Positions 1-6,447 of a stretch of DNA of 35,762 nt are shown here, piece by piece. The stretch is from positions 1-35,762 of the forward strand of contig JASHOR010000111.1 of the NCBI GenBank assembly GCA_030041005.1. The letters run 5' to 3'. A model generated the notes under the pieces. It was not told the DNA's origin. It was given only the letters and a program-made list of their open reading frames with translations, and made no database searches. The DNA is from Xanthobacteraceae bacterium (GTDB taxonomy: Bacteria; Pseudomonadota; Alphaproteobacteria; Rhizobiales; Xanthobacteraceae). A program made the position numbers and the translations under genes. Every line of letters starts with the position of its first letter. Positions within the stretch are counted from its first letter, which is position 1.

Positions 1-120
1 CGGATATTAAGCCGCCGTTCCGCGAACCATGATGGCGGACGGCCAAGGTCGTCACGATGCGGGGAGGCTGCCGAGCCTTTGAAGGCGATGGGCTCGGCTG
101 CGCTGTGCAGTGCCGTTACT
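1..120. other. Left edge, no gene recognised
   Basis: The first 120 bases hold no reading frame that I can assign to a protein family on either strand. The short frames that cross it run into the repeat that follows and look like chance frames. It may be the intergenic end of a gene lying outside the window. Confidence 0.5.
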
Positions 121-121
121 C

Positions 122-281
122 GTGTGGCGGTTCAGAAATCCGCATCATTCCTGCCGCGACCGCGTCATGCGGATTTCTGAACCAAAGCCACACGAGATCA
201 ATAAGTTGCCAGTGTCCTTCGATTCCGAAGTTCGCAAACGAGGGTGCCGCATAATGATGCGAACTTCGGAATCGGGACACT
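122..281 (+). repeat. Double-hairpin dispersed repeat, copy 1
   Basis: A 160-base element built of two long hairpins. Hairpin A is 122-193 and hairpin B is 211-281, joined by a 17-base linker at 194-210. Each stem has 7 plus 17 paired bases around a small bulge (three bases in A, two in B). The outer arm of A and the outer arm of B are inverted homologues: about 22 of 28 positions match when B is read in reverse complement. The whole element therefore also has imperfect terminal inverted repeats. It codes for no plausible protein. The form resembles a MITE or a paired REP/BIME unit. Other copies are at 283-442, 11583-11743 (inverted) and 30039-30198. Confidence 0.9.
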
Positions 282-282
282 C

Positions 283-442
283 GTGTGGCGGTTCAGAAGT
301 CCGCATCATTCCTGCCGCGACCTCGTCATGCGGAGTTCTGAACCAAAGCCACACGAGATCAATAAATTGCTGGTGTCCTTCGATTCCGAAGTTCGCAAAC
401 GAGGGTGCCGCATAATGATGCGAACTTCGGAATCGGGACACT
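283..442 (+). repeat. Double-hairpin dispersed repeat, copy 2 (tandem)
   Basis: A second copy in the same orientation, exactly 161 bases downstream of copy 1 with no length change (hairpin A 283-354, hairpin B 372-442). Differences from copy 1 are single substitutions. One in the A stem (AAATCC to AAGTCC on the left, with a different change on the right) breaks one base pair rather than preserving it. The outer end of hairpin B reads GGGACACTAG. The CTA at 441-443 is the complement of the TAG stop codon of the neighbouring EAL gene, so the repeat supplies that gene's stop. Confidence 0.9.
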
Positions 443-1412
443 AGGCTACGCGGCCGACCGGCTTGCCACCGGGTTGCATCGCCTGCTGCGGCGAAGCTGC
501 GCGCGGTTTGTTCATGCGTTGGCGCAGCAGACTCAAAAAGCGCTCTTTCGGCATCGGCGGGGCGATCAGCACGCCCTGCCCGAAATCGCACCCCATGACC
601 ATCAGCGCCTGTAAATCCGCCTGCGTCTCGACCCCTTCGGCCACGGCAGCGCTTCCAAAGCGATGCGCGAGATCGATCGCGGTCTGGCAAATGGCGGCGT
701 TGGTGGCCTCCGTCGAGCAACCGGTGACAAACGAGCAGTCAACCTTCAGCTCGGCGAACGGCAACTCGCGCAGGCTCGAGAGCGACGAATAGCCGGCGCC
801 GAAATCGTCGATCGCTATCTTTATGCCGCTGACCTGGAGCTGCTTGGCGATCTTTTGCGCCAGCGCAATGTCGCGGACGATCTGGTCCTCCGTCACTTCA
901 ACGATCAAGCCGGGCCAGCGCGCCGACTTTGGACGATACTCGGCCACCAGTTTCGGAATCGGCAGCTTGAGCAGGACGCCCACTGGGACATTGATGGCGA
1001 GGTGGAGGTTGAATCCCGCTTCCTCGAACATCGTCCAATCGCACAGCGTCGCCACTAACGCGTGCTGGGCGAGTTCGCAGACGCTGTCCTCGTCGACGTC
1101 GGGCAGGAAACTGCCGGGGAGCAGCACGCCGAGTTTGGGATGGCGGATACGCGCCAGCGCCTCCGCGCCCGCCAGGCATTTGCGTTTGAGGTCGATCTTC
1201 GGCTGATACCAGATCTCAAACCAGTGGTTGCGCAACGCCTCGCCGATGGCGACCCGTGGCCGGGTTTCCACGCTCATGGAATCGACCAGGAAGCGCCGTT
1301 CCTCGTCCGCCAGATCGTCGATGGGTCCAGACCAGTTCTGGATTTCCTTCGGATCGGAATCACTCATGCCAAGCTCGCGCCCCAAGCCGCCCAGACCGCG
1401 GCGAGATCGCAT
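441..1412 (-). CDS. EAL-domain cyclic-di-GMP phosphodiesterase
   Basis: Predicted cytosolic phosphodiesterase that hydrolyses c-di-GMP to pGpG. The single EAL domain covers about residues 55-300 of 323 and keeps the expected signatures: AEALARIRHP (Glu84 of the EAL motif), Asn141 in the AINVP strand, EVTED (about 172-176), IDDFGAGYSSL (Asp202-Asp203), Lys223 in LKVD, and AEGVET (about 258-263). The metal- and substrate-binding set looks intact, so activity is likely. The first 50 or so residues show no sensory or receiver domain and no membrane segment. A start at an internal ATG (1367) is equally possible, since neither start has a clear ribosome-binding site. The stop codon lies inside the adjacent repeat, so the C-terminal tail after about residue 305 (proline- and alanine-rich) may be truncated or altered. 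Confidence 0.88.
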   Translation of the reverse strand: MRSRRGLGGLGRELGMSDSDPKEIQNWSGPIDDLADEERRFLVDSMSVETRPRVAIGEALRNHWFEIWYQPKIDLKRKCLAGAEALARIRHPKLGVLLPGSFLPDVDEDSVCELAQHALVATLCDWTMFEEAGFNLHLAINVPVGVLLKLPIPKLVAEYRPKSARWPGLIVEVTEDQIVRDIALAQKIAKQLQVSGIKIAIDDFGAGYSSLSSLRELPFAELKVDCSFVTGCSTEATNAAICQTAIDLAHRFGSAAVAEGVETQADLQALMVMGCDFGQGVLIAPPMPKERFLSLLRQRMNKPRAASPQQAMQPGGKPVGRVA

Positions 1413-1543
1413 GCCAATCGCCGTTGAGGATCAACGTATAGTGGAACTAGCTTAATCAATGGTAAGGCTTCGATGCCTCGACAAATGCGCTCCCGGCCGC
1501 GCCCCGAGTGCCGTCTTCGGGTTCTGCTTGGCGGGTGCTTGTA

Positions 1544-2134
1544 TTACTTCATCGCTCCGCCGGAGCCCATGTTCATGCCGCCCCCTTGATGGCTCATGCC
1601 GGGGCCCTGCATGGTCATGGTGCCTCCTCCGCCGGCGATACCGGGCGCTGGCGCGCCGATGGCGGCGATTGGGAATTCGACCAGTGCCGTCGCGCCATCG
1701 TTCGTCTTCAGGGTGACTTCGACGCTCCTACCCTGTTGCAGAGGCTTCTTCAGATTGACCAGCATGAGATGATAGCCGCCGGGATCGAGCGTCACCGTCT
1801 GACCTGGTTTGATTGGCAGGCCACCCGGAACGGGGCGCATTTTCATGACGCCGTTATCGTCCATCATCTGATGGATTTGACATCCCGCGGAGGCATCGCT
1901 CGACACGCAGCTCAGCCTCTCCACAGTTTTGCCGGTATTCGTCACAGTCATGTATGCTGCTCCGGTGTCTGCCCCTTTCGGGGTCGCCCGAGCCCAGGTC
2001 CGGGTGATCTGCAACGAACCGACTTTGTAGTTTGCAGCGGCGGCGCTGCCGGCGGACAATGGCGTGAATGCAAGCATGGTGACCGCTGCGATTGAGGCCG
2101 CGACGGCTGGCGGTTTCGACTTGAACACGCGCAT
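1544..2134 (-). CDS. Periplasmic copper chaperone PCu(A)C
   Basis: A 196-residue exported copper-binding protein of the PCu(A)C (DUF461) family, which delivers Cu(I) to cytochrome oxidase assembly in the periplasm. An N-terminal signal peptide (basic start, hydrophobic 11-33, Ala-rich cleavage site near 34) is followed by the beta-sandwich domain. The family copper ligands are visible as His88, Met99, His122 and Met124, close to the published H-X10-M-X21-H-X-M pattern. Two cysteines (76 and 85) just before His88 could form a disulfide or add ligands. After about residue 160 there is a Gly/Met/His-rich tail ending in MNMGSGGAMK, which could be a second low-affinity copper site. No Sco or oxidase gene is adjacent. 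Confidence 0.9.
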   Translation of the reverse strand: MRVFKSKPPAVAASIAAVTMLAFTPLSAGSAAAANYKVGSLQITRTWARATPKGADTGAAYMTVTNTGKTVERLSCVSSDASAGCQIHQMMDDNGVMKMRPVPGGLPIKPGQTVTLDPGGYHLMLVNLKKPLQQGRSVEVTLKTNDGATALVEFPIAAIGAPAPGIAGGGGTMTMQGPGMSHQGGGMNMGSGGAMK

Positions 2135-2488
2135 GGGACTGATCCTCTTGCCGCTTGGGCGAATGCTGGAAACAGAAGTGCTGCGAGGCTGCCGCCGGTG
2201 CGCGCACGATGAGCGCTGGCGGCACGCGGGCCAGTGGCCTGCTGCCTACATGCTAACGGTCAGCGCCGCAACCGATGCGCTCGGCAGGCCCCGATCGATC
2301 GGACACCCGGGTTCACGCTGCGCCGCAGCAAGGACGCACAGCCGGCGAGGCCGCGGTATCGTCCGCGGCATCCTGTCCGCCGGGGCGATGCCGCAACATC
2401 GGAACTCAACGCCGGCGGCTCCGGCAAAGGGCAAATCCTGCGCAAATTGCGCTTAGAGAATACGGTAGAACGGCGTATTGTAAGCCCT
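2135..2488. promoter_or_regulatory. Divergent intergenic region with small dyads
   Basis: This 354-base stretch separates the leftward copper chaperone gene from the rightward small membrane-protein gene, so it should hold both promoters. Just before the rightward start there are two dyads: an odd palindrome GCGCAAATTGCGC at 2440-2452 and an inverted pair AATACG/CGTATT at 2459-2464 and 2474-2479. They could be operator sites, but I do not recognise the binding protein and see no clear sigma-70 pair. A reading frame that continues upstream of 2489 has atypical composition and I do not regard it as coding. Confidence 0.3.
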
Positions 2489-2881
2489 ATGCGAGACGGC
2501 AGTTCCAAGCTGGCGCATGATCGGTCAAAAGCCGAGGACGCTTCGCACTCGGCGCAGATTCTGCAATTTCGCCCGCGCCCGCGCTCAGGGGATCGATTTG
2601 TCCCCGGACCGCTGCATCTGCCGGTGGAGGCAACCGAACCCGAAAGCGAAGTGGGCGAGGATTTGGCCGATCGCGAATGGGATGAGGAAGAGCCCGAGAA
2701 CATCAACTACCCGCAACGAACGTTAATGAACGTCATCGCCGCGATCGTGATCACGATGCTCATCGGCCTTGGAGTTTGGCTCGCGAGTACCATCGCCGAG
2801 ATGGAGCGAGCTCAGGATTGTGTCTTGCAGGGACGGCAAAACTGCGCACCGATCGAGGTTGCCGCACCAATGCAGAAATAG
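2489..2881 (+). CDS. Small single-pass membrane protein, function unknown
   Basis: A 130-residue protein that I cannot assign to a named family. It begins with a polar, charged region (about 1-75, with an acidic stretch EDLADREWDEEEPEN). A single hydrophobic segment follows (about 80-97: MNVIAAIVITMLIGLGVW), then a short C-terminal tail with two cysteines in the segment DCVLQGRQNCAP. The layout suggests an inner-membrane protein with a cytosolic N-terminus and a short periplasmic tail in which the cysteines could pair. The start at 2489 is chosen because the composition becomes protein-like there. It lies 150 bases before the acpXL operon in the same direction but has its own spacing. Confidence 0.65.
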   Translation: MRDGSSKLAHDRSKAEDASHSAQILQFRPRPRSGDRFVPGPLHLPVEATEPESEVGEDLADREWDEEEPENINYPQRTLMNVIAAIVITMLIGLGVWLASTIAEMERAQDCVLQGRQNCAPIEVAAPMQK

Positions 2882-2907
2882 CCCGCCGCCTTCGGCAATC
2901 AGCCAAG

Positions 2908-2936
2908 TTGAAACTATCGGCGTCCTTCGCTATAGG
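2908..2936 (+). promoter_or_regulatory. Candidate sigma-70 promoter for the acpXL operon
   Basis: TTGAAA at 2908-2913 and TATAGG at 2931-2936 are separated by exactly 17 bases. They lie about 97 bases before the acpXL start codon, in an otherwise empty 151-base gap. This is the best housekeeping-type promoter I see in the window. Transcription would start near 2943 and leave a leader of about 90 bases. Confidence 0.5.
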
Positions 2937-3032
2937 GGCATCGACGACCTGAGGGGCCGGTTCCGATCGGGTTTGTTCGCGCCGGGGCGCTCCGGACGCG
3001 CGCCGTAATGTGTAGCTTATTGAGCACGCCCG

Positions 3033-3314
3033 ATGTCGACGACCTATGATAAAGTGGCGGAAATCATCGCGGAAACCTGCGATATCCCGCGCGAGAGCAT
3101 CAAGCCGGAGAGCCACGCCACCAAGGACCTCGAAATCGACAGTTTGGACTTCCTCGACATCGCGTTCGCCATCGACAAGGCGTTCGGCATAAAGCTACCG
3201 CTCGAGCAATGGACGCAGGAGGTCAATGACGGTAAGGCTTCCACCGAAAAATATTTCGTCCTCAAGAACCTGAGCGCCCGTATCGACGAACTCATCGCGG
3301 CCAAAGGCGCCTGA
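3033..3314 (+). CDS. acpXL: Acyl carrier protein AcpXL for lipid A very-long-chain fatty acid
   Basis: A 93-residue acyl carrier protein on which the 27-hydroxyoctacosanoyl-type chain of lipid A is built in Hyphomicrobiales. The phosphopantetheine site is Ser37 in the motif [12 protein letters not shown]. It is longer than housekeeping AcpP (about 78 residues), as is normal for AcpXL, and the segment [15 protein letters not shown] with the C-terminal EKYFVLKNL is what I recall of rhizobial AcpXL. It is the first gene of a packed operon (next gene 10 bases downstream) and is preceded by a good promoter. The ribosome-binding site is weak. The identity is strongly supported by both sequence and the downstream lpxXL set. 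Confidence 0.95.
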   Translation: MSTTYDKVAEIIAETCDIPRESIKPESHATKDLEIDSLDFLDIAFAIDKAFGIKLPLEQWTQEVNDGKASTEKYFVLKNLSARIDELIAAKGA

Positions 3315-3324
3315 GGCGCCAAGC

Positions 3325-3795
3325 ATGCGTCTCGAATATTTTCAGATGATTGATCGCGTCGTCGAGGTGGACGTTGATCGACGACGCCTTCGTGCGGCCT
3401 GCACCGTGCCGGAAAAGAGTACGATATTCGAGGGGCATTTCCCGACCTATCCGCTGATGCCGGGCGTGCTTCTGATCGAATGCATGGCGCAGACCACGGG
3501 CTGGCTCGTGTGCCTCCTGGGAAAGTTTGCCGCCATGCCGTTCCTCGCCGGCGTCAAGGAGGGCAAATTCCGCACATTGGTATTTCCGGGAGATGCTCTC
3601 GAATTCGAGGGCAGCATCGTGCACGACGGCTCGGGCTACGCGGTCGCCGAATGTGTTGGACGGCGCGCGGGTATCAGGGTGTGCGATGCCGAGTTGACCT
3701 TTCGCATCATGCCCTACCCCAGCGCCCAATTCCGCGAAGCGTTTTTCGAATGGGGCGAACGTCTCGGCCTTCCCGTAAGGGAGTTCGTTAAGTGA
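3325..3795 (+). CDS. fabZXL: FabZ-like 3-hydroxyacyl-ACP dehydratase of the VLCFA cluster
   Basis: A 156-residue single hot-dog-fold dehydratase predicted to remove water from 3-hydroxyacyl-AcpXL during each elongation round. The FabZ catalytic motif is present as GHFPTYPLMPGVLLIE, giving the His38 and Glu52 pair, and it is followed by the long central helix with MAQTTGWL. A GAGG-like sequence precedes the start. Its stop codon overlaps the GTG start of the next gene in a 4-base GTGA, indicating translational coupling. It differs enough from a housekeeping FabZ to be the dedicated paralogue of this pathway. The symbol follows rhizobial usage. Confidence 0.9.
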   Translation: MRLEYFQMIDRVVEVDVDRRRLRAACTVPEKSTIFEGHFPTYPLMPGVLLIECMAQTTGWLVCLLGKFAAMPFLAGVKEGKFRTLVFPGDALEFEGSIVHDGSGYAVAECVGRRAGIRVCDAELTFRIMPYPSAQFREAFFEWGERLGLPVREFVK

Positions 3796-4994
3796 CCGAT
3801 CGGCGCGAGGTGTGGATCACCGGCGTCGGTCTTCTCACGTGCCTCGGCGAAGGGCTCGAAGCGGCGTGGGACTATTTGGACGGCGGCGGGCCGCCGCCTT
3901 ATGACGACAAAACCTTCGCGCCCTACGTCGTGCACCCGCTGGGGCCGATCAGCTTCGACAAACAGATTCCAAAGAAGGGCGATCAGCGGCAGATGGAAAT
4001 GTGGCAGCGCATCGGCGTTTATGCCGCCGGTCTCGCGTTGCAGGACGCCGCCATCGCCGGCAATGCCGAGTTACTCGATCGCACGGACATGATTATTGCC
4101 GCGGTCGGCGGCGAGCGCGACGTTCCAGTCGATACCGCAATCCTCGCCGGTGCGCGCCGGGCGACCGACCCCGCGGCTTTCCTCAACGAACGGCTGATGA
4201 ACGATTTACGCCCGACCTTGTTTTTGGCTCAGTTGCCGAATCTCCTCGCTGGCAACATTTCGCTCGTCCACGGCGTGGTCGGTTCGTCGCGCACATTTCT
4301 CGGCGAAGAATCGGCCGGTATCGACGCGGTGCGAATCGCGCTGGCGCGCGTTGCCGCGGGCCAGAGCCAGATGACCCTGGTCGGCGGCGCTTCGCATGGG
4401 GTCCGTTGGGACCAGCTTCTGAATTTCGAACTTGGCGGCGTACCGTTGAAAGGCGGCTTTGCCCCGGTTTGGGATCGTGGTGTGGACGGCGGAGTCGCCT
4501 TGGCGAGCCTCGGAGCGTTCCTGGTGCTGGAGAGCGCGGAGCACGCGACAGCCCGGGGCGCGCGCCCGCGCGCCCGGCTTCGTGCAGTCCGCTCCGATCG
4601 CAACCGGCGCAAACAAGGCGAAATCGAAGCGACGCTCGGTCGCCAATGGGACGCGATTGCGGCTTACGTCGATTCCAGACATGCCGCCGTGATTTCGGGG
4701 GCGACCGGGCTCGAGCCGGCGACCTCCGCGGAGCGGCGCGCGCTTGGCAAATTCGGCCTTCCCGTGCGCGGCATCGGGACGTATATCGGACATGGAACAG
4801 AGGCGCAATTTTCAGCCAACCTAGGTATCGGCTGCGCGGCGCTTGAACATGGCAAGCTGTTTCCGCCAAGCGGAAGCGGAGACGTGGGTGAGAGCCCTTC
4901 CATGCTGTCCCAGGTTATCCTGACCTGCGTCGGCGCCTGGCGCGGCGAGGGTCTGGCGCTGCTCGAACGGATAAACCAAGGGAATGGTTCATGA
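3792..4994 (+). CDS. fabF2XL: Ketosynthase-like protein without the catalytic cysteine (FabF2XL)
   Basis: A 400-residue protein with the thiolase fold of beta-ketoacyl-ACP synthase II. It starts MTDRREVWITGVGLLT and uses GTG in a 4-base overlap with the dehydratase gene. The usual nucleophile segment TACASG is replaced by SRTFLG, putting Thr168 at the cysteine position. The first His region (normally NAHGTST) reads GATGLEPA with no His. Only the second His survives, in YIGHGTEAQ (His334), and the nearby Lys is gone. It therefore should not condense acyl chains by itself. Because it is coupled by ATGA to the complete ketosynthase, it probably forms a heterodimer and helps set chain length, as chain-length factors do in type II polyketide systems. 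That role is inference; family membership and residue loss are read directly. Confidence 0.88.
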   Translation: MTDRREVWITGVGLLTCLGEGLEAAWDYLDGGGPPPYDDKTFAPYVVHPLGPISFDKQIPKKGDQRQMEMWQRIGVYAAGLALQDAAIAGNAELLDRTDMIIAAVGGERDVPVDTAILAGARRATDPAAFLNERLMNDLRPTLFLAQLPNLLAGNISLVHGVVGSSRTFLGEESAGIDAVRIALARVAAGQSQMTLVGGASHGVRWDQLLNFELGGVPLKGGFAPVWDRGVDGGVALASLGAFLVLESAEHATARGARPRARLRAVRSDRNRRKQGEIEATLGRQWDAIAAYVDSRHAAVISGATGLEPATSAERRALGKFGLPVRGIGTYIGHGTEAQFSANLGIGCAALEHGKLFPPSGSGDVGESPSMLSQVILTCVGAWRGEGLALLERINQGNGS

Positions 4995-6292
4995 CGGCTT
5001 CCGAAAGGCAGAGAGGGACCGCCGCCACGCGCGACAAGTTCGACCGTCCCGTCGTCGCCGTGACGGGTATCGGCGTGGTGACTTCGCTTGGCGTCGGCAA
5101 GCCCGAGAACTGGAGCAAGCTGACCGGCGGTGTTTCGGGCATTCGCGCCATTTCCCGCTTTCCGACCAACAATTTGAAAAGCACAATCGCCGGGACCGTC
5201 GACGAAATATATCGGGACTACATGTCGCCCGCCCAATTGTCCGAGCGCCTCGCCTCGCTTGCCGGCGAGGAGGCGATTGCGCAGTCAGGGATTGGCGGCA
5301 AGGGTTATTTTCCCGGCCCGCTGTGTCTTGCTCCGCCGCCGCTTGAAGTCGAATGGCCCGCCCGCTTTGTGATGGCCGAAATGGCGGCGGCCAATGGCGA
5401 TGCCGAATATCCCGACCTGCTTCGGATCGCACGCCAATACGGCGCCGAGTTCGGGGCCTTCAGGTTCGACATCCTGGGCGAAAGGCTGAGTGAACATTTC
5501 GGCACCCAAGGCTCGCCCATCTCGCTCAACACGGCTTGTGCATCCGGCGCAACCGCCATCCAACTCGGAGTGGAAGCGATCAGGCGCGGCGAGTGCGAAG
5601 TGGCGCTGGCGATCGGCGCCGACGGATCGGTTACACCGGAATCCTTGGTGCGTTTCTCTCTGCTTTCGGCGTTGTCGACGCAAAACGATCCGCCGCAGCA
5701 GGCTTCGAAGCCTTTCTCCAAAAACCGTGACGGCTTCGTGATCGCTGAAGGCGCCGCCGCACTCGTGCTCGAAAGCCTGGAGCACGCGCGCAGTCGCGGC
5801 GCGCGCGTGCTCGGCATTGTCGAAGGCTGCGGCGAAAAATCCGACTCGTTTCACCGGACCCGATCCAGTCCCGACGGCAAGCCGATCATCGCCTGCATGC
5901 GCAATGCCCTCAAAGACGCGGGAGTCGATCCCGAGGACGTGGATTACATCAACGCCCACGGCACCTCGACGCCGGAGAATGACAAAATGGAGCACCTCGG
6001 GGTTGCCGCGGTGTTCGGCGAACGCGCGTCCGCCATTCCGATTTCCTCCAACAAATCGATGATCGGGCATACCCTAACGGCCGCCGGCGCGGTTGAAGCA
6101 GCTTTTACCCTGCTCACGCTCGAACACCAGCGCATTCCGCCAACGATCAACTACAGCATTCCGGATCCTGCAATTCCGCTCGATGTGGTGCCCAACGTTG
6201 CGCGCGACGCCCGAGTTCACCGCGCCATCTCCAATTCCTTTGGATTCGGCGGTCAGAACGTCTGCCTGGTACTAACGCAGGAACCGGCATGA
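4991..6292 (+). CDS. fabF1XL: Beta-ketoacyl-ACP synthase FabF1XL of the VLCFA cluster
   Basis: A 433-residue complete ketosynthase predicted to condense malonyl-ACP with the growing chain on AcpXL. The catalytic triad is intact: Cys183 in NTACASGA, His323 in NAHGTSTP, and His360 in NKSMIGHTLTAAG with Lys355. The C-terminal NSFGFGGQN loop is normal. It is somewhat longer than typical FabF (about 412) because of extra residues at about 75-145 around the acyl-pocket and dimer region, which could help hold a very long chain. The ATG overlaps the previous stop in ATGA. A gap of 155 bases follows before the reductase gene, wider than elsewhere in the operon, with no obvious terminator. Confidence 0.93.
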   Translation: MTASERQRGTAATRDKFDRPVVAVTGIGVVTSLGVGKPENWSKLTGGVSGIRAISRFPTNNLKSTIAGTVDEIYRDYMSPAQLSERLASLAGEEAIAQSGIGGKGYFPGPLCLAPPPLEVEWPARFVMAEMAAANGDAEYPDLLRIARQYGAEFGAFRFDILGERLSEHFGTQGSPISLNTACASGATAIQLGVEAIRRGECEVALAIGADGSVTPESLVRFSLLSALSTQNDPPQQASKPFSKNRDGFVIAEGAAALVLESLEHARSRGARVLGIVEGCGEKSDSFHRTRSSPDGKPIIACMRNALKDAGVDPEDVDYINAHGTSTPENDKMEHLGVAAVFGERASAIPISSNKSMIGHTLTAAGAVEAAFTLLTLEHQRIPPTINYSIPDPAIPLDVVPNVARDARVHRAISNSFGFGGQNVCLVLTQEPA

Positions 6293-6447
6293 CGCGCGTT
6301 GGGGCGTGATCGGGATTTGCGTACGCTGCAGGAACTCGAGATGAGAGGCCATGGAGCATGTCGCCGCATCCGCCCATTTATACGATGCGGCCTGCATGAC
6401 CGGCGGACGCCGCCGACAGTGTGCGCCGCGTGGAGGCGAGCCCGTTA

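Noticed and set aside
121-442. CRISPR array
   Set aside because: Only two 161-base units, each strongly self-complementary, no short repeat-spacer pattern and no cas genes.
145-720. Minus-strand 191-codon frame spanning the repeat and the end of the EAL gene
   Set aside because: It crosses two hairpin repeats and reads the EAL gene out of frame; residues duplicate with the 161-base period, showing it is repeat-derived.
4001-4846. Overlapping Arg-rich frame within fabF2XL
   Set aside because: Extreme Arg/Pro/Ser content and no motifs; out-of-frame reading of the real ketosynthase-like gene.
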